From Mycobacterium triplex (GTDB lineage Bacteria; Actinomycetota; Actinomycetes; Mycobacteriales; Mycobacteriaceae): a stretch of DNA of 64,000 bases. Under the pieces are notes generated by a model. It did no database searches and was not told the origin of the DNA. It saw only the letters and a program-made list of their open reading frames with translations. The stretch lies in contig NZ_HG964446.1 of the NCBI RefSeq assembly GCF_000689255.1, positions 4,507,250 to 4,571,249 of the forward strand, written 5' to 3'. This document shows, piece by piece, positions 51,267-59,443 of this stretch. Within the stretch, counting starts at the first letter, position 1. Every line of letters begins with the position of its first letter. Position numbers and translations under genes: made by a program.

Positions 51267-52046
51267 TCAGCTGCCGAATGCCTTCGGCGCGGCCGGGCCG
51301 TCCGGCAGCACGCCCGGGTACGGCAACTCCAGCGCCTCGCGCTGGGCGGCGAAGAGCGTGTCGCACGCGCCGAGCGCCATGTCGAGCAGCTTGTCCAGCG
51401 TCGAGCGCGGGAACGTCGCGCCCTCGCCGGTGCCCTGGATCTCCACCAAGGTTCCGGTGTCGGTGGCGACGACGTTCATGTCGACCTCGGCGCGCGAGTC
51501 CTCCTCGTAGGGCAGGTCGACGCGGACCCTGCCGTCGACGACCCCGACGCTCACCGCCGCGATCGCGCACGACAGCGGCCGCGGATCCGACAGCTTGCCC
51601 GCCGCCGACAGATAGGTCACCGCGTCGGCCAGCGCCACATAGGCGCCCGTGATCGCCGCGGTGCGGGTGCCGCCGTCGGCCTGCAGCACATCGCAATCCA
51701 CGGCGATTGTGTTCTCCCCCAACGCCGCCAGGTCGATGCAGGCGCGCAGCGAGCGTCCGATGAGCCGGCTGATCTCCTGGGTGCGCCCGGACAACCGGCC
51801 CTTCACCGATTCCCGGTCGGACCGCGTGTGGGTGGCCGACGGCAGCATGGCGTATTCCGCGGTCAGCCAGCCCAGGCCGGACCCCTTGCGCCAGCGCGGT
51901 ACTCCCTCGGTGACACTCGCGGTGCACAAGACCTTGGTTCCCCCGAACCCGATCAGCACCGAACCCGCGGGGTTTTCGGTGAAGCCCCGGGTGATGACCA
52001 CCGGGCGAAGCTCGTCGTCGTTGCGACCGTCTTCTCGTTTCGACAC
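51267..52046 (-). CDS. rph: Ribonuclease PH
   Basis: 259 aa phosphorolytic 3'-5' exoribonuclease that trims tRNA 3' ends. GSVLIGFGGTKVLCTASV, RSDRESVKGRLSGRTQEISRLIGRSLR (here quoted in part), CDVLQADGGTRTAAI and VDMNVVATD are the RNase PH core. Begins the rph-rdgB pair; ORF start ATG/GTG at 52046. Confidence 0.95.
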   Translation of the reverse strand: MSKREDGRNDDELRPVVITRGFTENPAGSVLIGFGGTKVLCTASVTEGVPRWRKGSGLGWLTAEYAMLPSATHTRSDRESVKGRLSGRTQEISRLIGRSLRACIDLAALGENTIAVDCDVLQADGGTRTAAITGAYVALADAVTYLSAAGKLSDPRPLSCAIAAVSVGVVDGRVRVDLPYEEDSRAEVDMNVVATDTGTLVEIQGTGEGATFPRSTLDKLLDMALGACDTLFAAQREALELPYPGVLPDGPAAPKAFGS

Positions 52047-52092
52047 GACGCAACCCTAGCCCGCCGGTGCGTCAGACAGCGGGTCGGCTGAA

Positions 52093-52878
52093 TCAGACTC
52101 GCTGCGAGTGCCGAACGTCGAACGTCTCGTTGCACACGACGGCGTGCACCGGACCGTCGAACTCGGCCTTGGCCTCGCTGATGACGTCCTCGCGCGAGGT
52201 CCACGGCGGGATGTGCGTCAGCAGCAGCTCGCGAACGCCGGCCTGCGCCGCGACCCGGCCCGCTTCGGTGCCCGACAGGTGCAGGGCGGGCGGACGATCG
52301 GGCTCGTGTGTCCAGGACGCCTCGCACAGGAACACATCGGCGCCGCGCGCCAGCTCGACGAGCGCATCGCAGACTCCGGTGTCGCCGCTGTAGACGAACG
52401 ACGCTCCGCTGGGGTCGGTGATCCGCAAGCCGTAGGACTCGGTCGGGTGTGCGACAACACGTGGTGTCACGGTGAGTGCACCGACTTCGACGGCCTCGCC
52501 GTCGACCCAGTGATGCACGTCGAATATGTCCGAGCAGTCGTCGATTTCGCCGCCGTAGGGCGACGACGCGGCGCCCAGTCGCGACCAGGTGTCGCTGGGG
52601 CCGTACAGCATCGCCTTGCCGAGCGGGCGCGACGAGGGGTGGTAGCGCCGCCACACGAAAAGGCCCGGCATGTCCAGACAGTGGTCGGCATGCAGGTGAG
52701 ACAAGAGCACGTGGACGGACGCCGGGTCGGCGAAGCGCTGCAGGGCGCCTAGCACGCCCCCACCGAAGTCCAACACCAGCGGCGGAGTGTCCGGAGCCCG
52801 AAGCAAATATCCCGACGCCGGCGAGTCCGGACCGACCACGCTGCCCGAGCAGCCGAGCACGGTTATTCGCACAGGCAC
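52093..52878 (-). CDS. Metallo-beta-lactamase-fold phosphodiesterase (Rv1339 type)
   Basis: 261 aa. The metal motif SHLHADHCLD is plain, with late ligands in VVAHPTES, YSGDTGVCD and LLTHIPPW. M. tuberculosis Rv1339, the syntenic gene, is reported as an atypical class II cAMP phosphodiesterase; orthology by position and motif is my inference. GTG start at 52878. It would lower cAMP, which is of interest given the CRP site at 38240. Confidence 0.85.
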   Translation of the reverse strand: MPVRITVLGCSGSVVGPDSPASGYLLRAPDTPPLVLDFGGGVLGALQRFADPASVHVLLSHLHADHCLDMPGLFVWRRYHPSSRPLGKAMLYGPSDTWSRLGAASSPYGGEIDDCSDIFDVHHWVDGEAVEVGALTVTPRVVAHPTESYGLRITDPSGASFVYSGDTGVCDALVELARGADVFLCEASWTHEPDRPPALHLSGTEAGRVAAQAGVRELLLTHIPPWTSREDVISEAKAEFDGPVHAVVCNETFDVRHSQRV

Positions 52879-52949
52879 TACTGTGCCATGCCCGGAAGCA
52901 CCATGAGAAAAACATCGCGTGATTGATGTGATGAGAATCTCGCCGCGGG

Positions 52950-53765
52950 CTAGCCGATCGGCGAATGATGCACGGGCCGCACCCCGCTGACGGCGGGCCC
53001 CAGGAATCGCTCCGCCAGTTTGGTGAAGGCCTCGGGGTCGCCGGTGGCTTCGAAGACGCGGGCGGCCGGCGCCGCGTCATGCGGGCGCAGCAAATCCTGT
53101 TCGGTGAGCACCCGCAGCACTTCCTTCGCGGTTTCCTCGGCGCTGGAAACGAGCGTCACGTTTTCGCCCATCGCCAGCTGAATCAACCCGGACAGCAACG
53201 GGTAGTGCGTGCAGCCCAGCACCAGCGTGTCGACCTGAGCGCGCTGCAACGGCTCCAGGTAGCCCTCGGCCAGTCCCAGCACCTGACGCCCGCTGGTCAC
53301 GCCGCGCTCGACGAAGTCGACGAAGCGCGGGCACGCCACCGCGGTGATCTCGGTGTCGCGGGCGGCGGCGAACGCGTCCTGATAGGCGTGCGAGGTGATG
53401 GTCGCCTGGGTGCCGATGACGCCGATGCGGCCGTTGCGGGTGGTGGCGACGGCGCGGCGTACCGCCGGCAGGATCACCTCGACCACGGGCACGTCGTAAC
53501 GCTCGCGGGCGTCGCGCAGGCAGGCCGCCGAGGCGGTGTTGCAGGCGATCACCAACGCCTTCACGCCGCGGCCGACCAGATCGTCGCCGATGGCCAGCGC
53601 GTGGGCGCGCACCTCGGGAATGGACAGCGGTCCGTAGGGGCCGTTGCCGGTGTCGCCGACGTAGACGATGTCCTCGTCCGGCAGTTGGTCGATGATCGCG
53701 CGGGCCACCGTCAGTCCCCCGACGCCGGAGTCGAAGACCCCGACGGGCGCCAGCGGTGAGCTCAT
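52950..53765 (-). CDS. murI: Glutamate racemase
   Basis: 271 aa. Supplies D-glutamate for peptidoglycan. GVFDSGVGGLTV, YVGDTGNGPYG, the first catalytic Cys in VIACNTASAA and the second in LVLGCTHYPLL. ATG 53765 overlaps the rhomboid stop (ATGA). Essential in mycobacteria. Confidence 0.95.
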   Translation of the reverse strand: MSSPLAPVGVFDSGVGGLTVARAIIDQLPDEDIVYVGDTGNGPYGPLSIPEVRAHALAIGDDLVGRGVKALVIACNTASAACLRDARERYDVPVVEVILPAVRRAVATTRNGRIGVIGTQATITSHAYQDAFAAARDTEITAVACPRFVDFVERGVTSGRQVLGLAEGYLEPLQRAQVDTLVLGCTHYPLLSGLIQLAMGENVTLVSSAEETAKEVLRVLTEQDLLRPHDAAPAARVFEATGDPEAFTKLAERFLGPAVSGVRPVHHSPIG

Positions 53766-54430
53766 GAGTCCGTGCCGGTTTTTTTGCGCGCGCGGGCGTT
53801 GCGTTCGGGAGCGGACAACACATACGCGGCGACGACGCCGGCGACGGCGCCACACAAGTGGCCCTGCCACGACACCCCGGGGGTGCCGGGCAGCACGCCG
53901 AGCAAAACGCCGCCATAGACGAACAGCACGGCGACGCCGACGACGATCTCCCACACCTTGCGGGTGAAGAAGCCGAACACGATCAGGAACGCCAGCCAGC
54001 CGAAGATCAGCCCCGACGCTCCGATGTGGTTGCTCTCGCAGTGCACGCCGACGTACGGGCAGTGCATGCCGACATTGCCGATCAGCCAGGTGCCGAAGCC
54101 GCCCAGGACCCACACGATCACGGTCGCCCACACGAACCGGGACATGCCGGCCAGGGTCATCAGAAATCCGAGCACCAGCAGCGGGACCGTGTTGGCCATC
54201 AGATGCTGCCAGTTGGCGTGCAGCACGGGCGCGAAGACGATCCCCCACAGGCCGTCGGTTTCCAGCGGCCTGATGCCGTTGGCGTCCAGGGAATGCCGCG
54301 ACAGTTGGTCGAACAGCTCGATCAGGTAGAGCAGGGCGACGAACGTGAGGATCGTGGCCCCGCCCACCATCCACTGGGGCCGCTTTTTCTGCGTAGCGGG
54401 TACGCGCTGCTGTCCCGGGCTCATGCCCAT
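53762..54430 (-). CDS. Rhomboid-family intramembrane serine protease
   Basis: 222 aa, about six membrane helices. The catalytic Ser is in NHIGASGLIFGW and the His partner in SWQGHLCGAVAG; HANWQHLMANTVPLL is the conserved HxxxN region of helix 2. All motifs are intact, so it should be an active protease (Rv1337 type). ATG 54430 has AGAAGGG 5 bases upstream; ATG 54424 is an alternative that overlaps the cysM stop. Confidence 0.9.
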   Translation of the reverse strand: MGMSPGQQRVPATQKKRPQWMVGGATILTFVALLYLIELFDQLSRHSLDANGIRPLETDGLWGIVFAPVLHANWQHLMANTVPLLVLGFLMTLAGMSRFVWATVIVWVLGGFGTWLIGNVGMHCPYVGVHCESNHIGASGLIFGWLAFLIVFGFFTRKVWEIVVGVAVLFVYGGVLLGVLPGTPGVSWQGHLCGAVAGVVAAYVLSAPERNARARKKTGTDS

Positions 54431-55383
54431 AACTGCCCTTCTAGAGCGTCCTCGGCATCATCCAGGCTACCGGCATAGGCGCCGGTCGACAGGTACTTCC
54501 AGCCGGCGTCGGCGACCACGAACGCGATGTCGGCGCGTTCGCCCCCGGCCACCGCCTTGGCCGCGATGCCCAGGGCGGCGTGCAGCACGGCACCGGTGGA
54601 GATGCCCGCGAAGATGCCTTCGGCCTCCACCAACTCGCGGGTGCGACGGACCGCGTCCAGCGAGCCGACCGAATAGCGCGTCGTCAGCACGTGCGGGTCG
54701 TACAGCTCCGGCACGAACCCCTCGTCGATGTTGCGCAGCGCGTACACGCCCTCGCCGTAACGCGGTTCGGCCGCCACGATGTTGACCCCGGGCACCCGCT
54801 CGCGCAGATAGCGCCCGGTGCCCATCAGCGTGCCGGTGGTGCCCAGTCCCGCGACGAAGTGGGTGATGTCGGGCAGATCGGCGAGCAGCTCGGGGCCGGT
54901 GCCGTGGTAGTGCGCGTCGGTGTTGGCCGGGTTGCCGTACTGGTAGAGCATCACCCACGACGGGTTGGCCGCGGCCAGCTCCTTGGCGGTGGCCACGGCG
55001 GTGTTGGAGCCGCCCGCGGCGGGCGAGTAGACGATCCGCGCGCCGTAGAGCTCCAACAGCTGACGGCGTTCCACCGAGGTGTTCTCGGGCATCACGCAGA
55101 TCAGCCGATAGCCCTTCAGCCGGGCCGCCATCGCCAGCGAGATACCGGTGTTGCCGCTGGTGGGTTCCAGGATCGTGGCGCCGGGCGCCAGCAGTCCGTC
55201 GGCCTCGGCCTGCTCGATCATCCGCAGCGCCGGCCGGTCCTTGATCGACCCGGTCGGATTGCGGTCCTCGAGCTTGGCCCACAGCCGTACGTGCGGCTCG
55301 TCGCCCCACCGGGGCGAGAGGCGTTGCAGACCGACCAGCGGCGTGTTGCCCAGGGCGGCCAACAGCGAGTCGTAGCGCGTCAT
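54421..55383 (-). CDS. cysM: O-phosphoserine sulfhydrylase CysM
   Basis: 320 aa fold-type II PLP enzyme. It makes cysteine from O-phosphoserine using CysO thiocarboxylate as the sulphur donor. PLP Lys in TGSIKDRPA, EPTSGNTGISLA phosphate/PLP loop, and GLGTTGTLMG. A basic residue near the substrate pocket cannot be placed from sequence alone. It is one of a three-gene cysteine set with cysO and mec. Ends inside the first codons of the rhomboid gene. Confidence 0.95.
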   Translation of the reverse strand: MTRYDSLLAALGNTPLVGLQRLSPRWGDEPHVRLWAKLEDRNPTGSIKDRPALRMIEQAEADGLLAPGATILEPTSGNTGISLAMAARLKGYRLICVMPENTSVERRQLLELYGARIVYSPAAGGSNTAVATAKELAAANPSWVMLYQYGNPANTDAHYHGTGPELLADLPDITHFVAGLGTTGTLMGTGRYLRERVPGVNIVAAEPRYGEGVYALRNIDEGFVPELYDPHVLTTRYSVGSLDAVRRTRELVEAEGIFAGISTGAVLHAALGIAAKAVAGGERADIAFVVADAGWKYLSTGAYAGSLDDAEDALEGQLWA

Positions 55384-55392
55384 GCGCCCCGC

Positions 55393-55665
55393 TCACCCAC
55401 CCGCCACGGCGGGCAGGATGGTGACCGAATCGCCGTCGGCGATCGCGGTGTCCAGGCCGCCGGAGAACCGGACGTCCTCGTCGTTGACGTAGATGTTCAC
55501 GAAGCGGTGCAGCTTGCCGGAGTCGATCAACCGCTCGGAGATGCCCGAGTAGTTGGCTTCCAGGTCGCTGATCACGGCGCCCAGCGTGTCACCGCTGGCC
55601 GAGACGCGCCTCTCGCCGCCGGTGTGCGGCCGCAGGATGGTCGGGATCGACACGGTGACGTTCAT
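55393..55665 (-). CDS. cysO: Sulphur carrier protein CysO
   Basis: 90 aa ubiquitin-like carrier ending in AVAGG, the Gly-Gly tail that is thiocarboxylated. TVSIPTILRPHTGG and FVNIYVNDEDVRF are the beta-grasp strands. ATG overlaps the mec stop (ATGA) and cysM begins 9 bases downstream. Confidence 0.95.
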   Translation of the reverse strand: MNVTVSIPTILRPHTGGERRVSASGDTLGAVISDLEANYSGISERLIDSGKLHRFVNIYVNDEDVRFSGGLDTAIADGDSVTILPAVAGG

Positions 55666-56084
55666 GTGGACCTTTCTGGGTACTGCTCGACGATATCGAC
55701 GGGCTCTTCGGTGACCTCGCCGTCGACGATCCGATAGCTGCGCAGCTCGTGGGTTTCCGGGTCGCGGGTGGACACCAGCACGTAGTGCGCGTCCGGTTCG
55801 GCGGCCAGCTTCACGTCGGTGCGGCTCGGGTAGGCCTCGGTCGCGGTGTGCGAGTGGTAGATGACGACGGGCACCTCGTCGGCTTCGTCGAGCGCCCGCC
55901 ACACCTGGAGCTGCTCGCCGGAGTCGAACCGGTAGAACGTCGGCGAGCGCTCGGCGTTGACCATCGGGATGTGCCGTTCGGGACGATCGGAACCCTCGGG
56001 GCCGGCCAGCACCCCGCACGCCTCGTCGGGGTGATCGCGGCGCGCGTGCGCGACCATCGCCTCCACCAGGTCGGCGCGAATCAT
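55662..56084 (-). CDS. mec: JAMM metalloprotease Mec
   Basis: 140 aa. It cleaves cysteine from the CysO-Cys adduct and regenerates the carrier. The complete zinc site is present: Glu in DEACGVL and HSHTATEAYPSRTD (HxHx7SxxD). ATG 56084 is chosen; upstream GTG codons are possible. Directly upstream of cysO. Confidence 0.94.
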   Translation of the reverse strand: MIRADLVEAMVAHARRDHPDEACGVLAGPEGSDRPERHIPMVNAERSPTFYRFDSGEQLQVWRALDEADEVPVVIYHSHTATEAYPSRTDVKLAAEPDAHYVLVSTRDPETHELRSYRIVDGEVTEEPVDIVEQYPERST

Positions 56085-56091
56085 CACCACG

Positions 56092-57120
56092 TCAGCTCCC
56101 TGTCCCGAATGCACCGGGCAACGTGTCGCGGTAGGTCGGTATTCCGGCGATCGACTCGGCCGCCAGCACGCCGACCAGCACCGCACGCGCCAGGCAATCG
56201 GCGGCCGCGGCACCCACCTCGGTGACCAGTCGCGTCTCCGGCGACATCGCGGCGGGCGCATCGGCCGGGGGCGGCACCTCGACCGCCCCGGTCGCCAGTG
56301 CGAACACCGTGTCGCCGTCCAGCGGGGTGTGTGCGGGCCGGATCGTGCGGGCCAGCCCGTCCTGGGCAGCGATCGCGATGCGCCGGCACGCCGCCGGGCT
56401 CAGCGCGGCGTCGGTCGCCACCACCGCGATCGTCGTGTTGAGCGGTTCCAGCGGCGAAGGTAGCTGCGCGAGCGTGTCGATCTGCGCGGCCGGCGGCCGC
56501 GTCAGCCCCAACTCCTCGATCGCATCCGCCATCCACGGCAGGCCGGTGGCCCGGTCGACGACTTCGCCCGCGGAGTTCACCGCGACGACCGCGCCGACGG
56601 TGACGCCCGACGGCAGCGTCGTCGACGCCGTACCGATGCCGCCCTTGAGCACGCCGGCGCGCGCCCCGACACCGGCGCCGACCGTCCCGACGGCCACCGC
56701 CGCGCCCGCGGCTTCACACGCCAAGTAGCCGAACTCGGCCGTCGGCCGACATTCCCAACCGCCCACCGGCAGGTCGAAGATCACCGCGCCCGGCACGATG
56801 GGCACCAGTCCGCCCGTCATGGCCAACCCGCGCTCGTGTTCTTCCAGCCAGCGCATCACGCCGTCGGCGGCCGCCAAACCGTAGGCACTGCCGCCGGCCA
56901 GCAGCACCGCGTCGACGAACCGCACCGTGTTCGCCGGATCCAGCAGGTCGGTCTCCCGGGTGCCGGGCGCACCGCCGCGGCAGTCGACCGCGCCGACCGT
57001 CCCCGGCGGTGTCAGCACGACGGTCACGCCGCTGGCCCACCCCGCCCCCAGCGAGGCGTCGGGGTCCAGCCGCTGATAGTGGCCGACGCGGATGCCGCCG
57101 ACGTCGGTGAGCGCGTTCAT
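56092..57120 (-). CDS. P1/DmpA-type (S58) N-terminal nucleophile hydrolase
   Basis: 342 aa. Family members self-cleave before a Ser/Thr nucleophile; here LNTTIAVVATDAAL is the NylC/DmpA-like Asn-Thr cleavage segment. VDCRGGAPGTRETDLL, LAGGSAYGL and GYLACEAAG are conserved core pieces. Likely an aminopeptidase or amidase (Rv1333 type); substrate unknown. ATG overlaps the DUF2017 stop. Confidence 0.88.
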   Translation of the reverse strand: MNALTDVGGIRVGHYQRLDPDASLGAGWASGVTVVLTPPGTVGAVDCRGGAPGTRETDLLDPANTVRFVDAVLLAGGSAYGLAAADGVMRWLEEHERGLAMTGGLVPIVPGAVIFDLPVGGWECRPTAEFGYLACEAAGAAVAVGTVGAGVGARAGVLKGGIGTASTTLPSGVTVGAVVAVNSAGEVVDRATGLPWMADAIEELGLTRPPAAQIDTLAQLPSPLEPLNTTIAVVATDAALSPAACRRIAIAAQDGLARTIRPAHTPLDGDTVFALATGAVEVPPPADAPAAMSPETRLVTEVGAAAADCLARAVLVGVLAAESIAGIPTYRDTLPGAFGTGS

Positions 57121-57692
57121 CCGGCCTGCTTGCCCATCAGCACCAGGACCAGGTATTCCTGCAGCACGGTCAGCCACTGATAGACGTCGAAGTGCGTGGC
57201 CATCGGATGGTCGGCGGGCAGCCGTTCCGGCCCGTCAGGACCGATGTCGAGCATGACGCCCAGCGCCAGCCGAATGTCGTTGACGGCCGAGATCCAGGCG
57301 TTGGCCTGATCCTCGCTCAGCTCGAACCGGCCGCCGCTGTCCGGAATCGTGCCCAACAACTGTTGTGCCGCAACACGTTTGGCGTCGATAATCTCCGGCT
57401 CGTGCAAACTGCGCAGCGCGGCGTTGAGACCGGCGCTCGAGGAGTCCTCGTCGTCGGGTCGGTAGAAGTCCGGCAGCAGCCGCCGCAGCGTCGGATCCGA
57501 AGGAGGTTCCGAATTTCCGGTCTTGATGCCGGTGATCTCCTCGAGTTCGTCTGCCGGCGACGAGGATTCGCGTTCGTCGAACAACTCGATCAACGCGCCG
57601 ACCAGATTCTTCAGCAGGTCCGCCTCGTGCGGAGCCAAGGAGGACCGGAAACGGGGACCATCGGCGGTCTCAACCCGCTTCCATTTGCGCAC
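57117..57692 (-). CDS. DUF2017 family protein
   Basis: 191 aa, acidic, mostly helical. FRSSLAPHEADLLKNLV and the C-terminal YQWLTVLQEYLVLVL are typical of DUF2017, a conserved actinobacterial partner gene of clpS. Function unknown. GTG 57692 is chosen; longer in-frame forms overlap clpS. Confidence 0.82.
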   Translation of the reverse strand: MRKWKRVETADGPRFRSSLAPHEADLLKNLVGALIELFDERESSSPADELEEITGIKTGNSEPPSDPTLRRLLPDFYRPDDEDSSSAGLNAALRSLHEPEIIDAKRVAAQQLLGTIPDSGGRFELSEDQANAWISAVNDIRLALGVMLDIGPDGPERLPADHPMATHFDVYQWLTVLQEYLVLVLMGKQAG

Positions 57693-57717
57693 AAGAAATC
57701 CCGGATGCCCTCGAATC

Positions 57718-58023
57718 TCAGCGGTCCTGCTGCAACGTCGCCCACAGACCGGCGGCGTGCAGCTTGGACACGTCGACTTCCATTGACTCACGGCTACCCG
57801 CCGACACCACTGCCTTGCCTTCGTTGTGCACCTGCAGCATCAGTTTGGTGGCATGCGGCTCGCTGTAGCCGAACAACTTCTGGAACACATACGTCACGTA
57901 GGTCATCAAATTGACCGGGTCATCCCACACGATGGTGACCCACGGACTGGCGGTGACCTCGACTGGAGCGGACTCGCGTTGCCCGGTGGTGCCGGGCTTG
58001 GTGGGCGCTGGCGCAGCAACCAT
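57718..58023 (-). CDS. clpS: ClpS protease adaptor
   Basis: 101 aa. It binds N-degron substrates and delivers them to ClpC1P. VTIVWDDPVNLMTYVTYVF holds the binding-pocket DD-N-M residues and HATKLMLQVHNEGKA the second pocket helix with the conserved His. The disordered N-terminal tail is intact. Divergent from pncB, 55 bases away. Confidence 0.93.
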   Translation of the reverse strand: MVAAPAPTKPGTTGQRESAPVEVTASPWVTIVWDDPVNLMTYVTYVFQKLFGYSEPHATKLMLQVHNEGKAVVSAGSRESMEVDVSKLHAAGLWATLQQDR

Positions 58024-58078
58024 GGCCTCCAGGATACCGAGGGAGCCGCCGTCCGCAGCCAGCCGTTACCGTTGCGGC

Positions 58079-59404
58079 ATGAACGAGCCGGCCTTAGCCG
58101 GGCTGTTGACGGACAAGTACGAGTTGACCGTGCTGGCAGCGGCCTTGCGGGACGGCACGGCCGAGCGCCGGACCACGTTCGAACTGTTCGCCCGCCGCCT
58201 GCCGGAGGGCAGGCGCTACGGCGTGGTCGCGGGCACCGGCCGTTTGCTGGAGCTCTTGCCACGGTTCAGGTTCGACGACGACGCATGCCGACTACTGGCG
58301 CGATTCCTCGACACCGACACCTTGCGTTATCTCCGCGATTTCCGCTTCACCGGCGATATCGACGGCTACGCCGAAGGCGAGCTCTACTTTCCCGGTTCTC
58401 CGGTGCTGTCGGTGCGCGGCAGCTTCGCCGAATGCGTGGTGCTCGAGACGCTGGCGCTGTCGATCTTCAACCACGACACGGCGATCGCCTCCGCGGCGGC
58501 ACGCATGGTCACCGCGGCCGCCGGCCGCCCGCTGATCGAGATGGGATCGCGGCGAACCCACGAACGCGCCGCCGTCGCCGCGGCCCGCGCGGCCTACATC
58601 GCCGGGTTCGCCGCATCGTCGAACCTCGAGGCCGAGCGCCGTTACGGCATACCGACGGAAGGCACCGCCGCGCACGCGTTCACGATGCTGCACACCGGCG
58701 AGGATGGGCCCGACGAGCTGGCGGCATTTCGCGCCCAGGTCGACGCGTTGGGCGTGAACACCACGCTGCTGGTGGACACCTACGACGTGACGACCGGCGT
58801 GACCAATGCCGTGGCCGCCGCGGGGGCGACGCTGGGGGCGGTGCGGCTGGACTCCGGCGAACTCGGCGTGCTGGCCCGGCAGGTGCGCGAGCAGCTCGAC
58901 CGGTTGGGCGCCACCCGCACCCGCATCGTGGTGTCCGGCGATCTCGACGAGTTCTCCATCGCCGCGCTGCGGGCCGAGCCGGTGGACAGTTACGGCGTCG
59001 GCACCTCGCTGGTGACCGGTTCGGGCGCCCCGACCGCCGGCATGGTCTACAAGCTGGTCGAGGTCGACGGCATGCCGGTGCAGAAACGCAGTAGCCGCAA
59101 GGAATCCCAGGGCGGCCGCAAGCAAGCGCTGCGACTGTCCCGCCCGACCGGCACGATCACCGAGGAGGTCGTGCACCCGGCGGGCCGGCCCCCCGCGACC
59201 ACCGAGCCGTTCCGGGTGCTGACCATCCCGTTGGTCCGCGGCGGCCAGGTCGTGGCGGGCACCGACCGCGCGGCCCTGGCCGCCGCCCGGGACCTGGTGG
59301 CATCCGGGCTGCACAGCCTGCCGTGGGAGGGCCTGAAACTGGCGCACGGCGAACCGGCGATTCCGACGGTGCGCATTCCGGTCGCAGCGATACCGTCGAG
59401 CTAG
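58079..59404 (+). CDS. pncB1: Nicotinate phosphoribosyltransferase
   Basis: 441 aa. It converts nicotinate plus PRPP into nicotinate mononucleotide (NAD salvage). LTDKYELTVL, FELFARRLP, FNHDTAIASAAARM, EMGSRRTHE with the conserved His, VDTYDV and VRLDSGELGV mark the family. ATG 58079 chosen; the frame is open upstream into the clpS gap. Confidence 0.93.
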   Translation: MNEPALAGLLTDKYELTVLAAALRDGTAERRTTFELFARRLPEGRRYGVVAGTGRLLELLPRFRFDDDACRLLARFLDTDTLRYLRDFRFTGDIDGYAEGELYFPGSPVLSVRGSFAECVVLETLALSIFNHDTAIASAAARMVTAAAGRPLIEMGSRRTHERAAVAAARAAYIAGFAASSNLEAERRYGIPTEGTAAHAFTMLHTGEDGPDELAAFRAQVDALGVNTTLLVDTYDVTTGVTNAVAAAGATLGAVRLDSGELGVLARQVREQLDRLGATRTRIVVSGDLDEFSIAALRAEPVDSYGVGTSLVTGSGAPTAGMVYKLVEVDGMPVQKRSSRKESQGGRKQALRLSRPTGTITEEVVHPAGRPPATTEPFRVLTIPLVRGGQVVAGTDRAALAAARDLVASGLHSLPWEGLKLAHGEPAIPTVRIPVAAIPSS

Positions 59405-59443
59405 CCGAATCCGGTCGCAACCAAGGGAGTTATCACGCCAGAG

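Noticed and set aside
53077..53916. Second large frame over murI and the rhomboid gene
   Set aside because: Arg/Gly/Pro-rich shadow of murI in another frame without family motifs.
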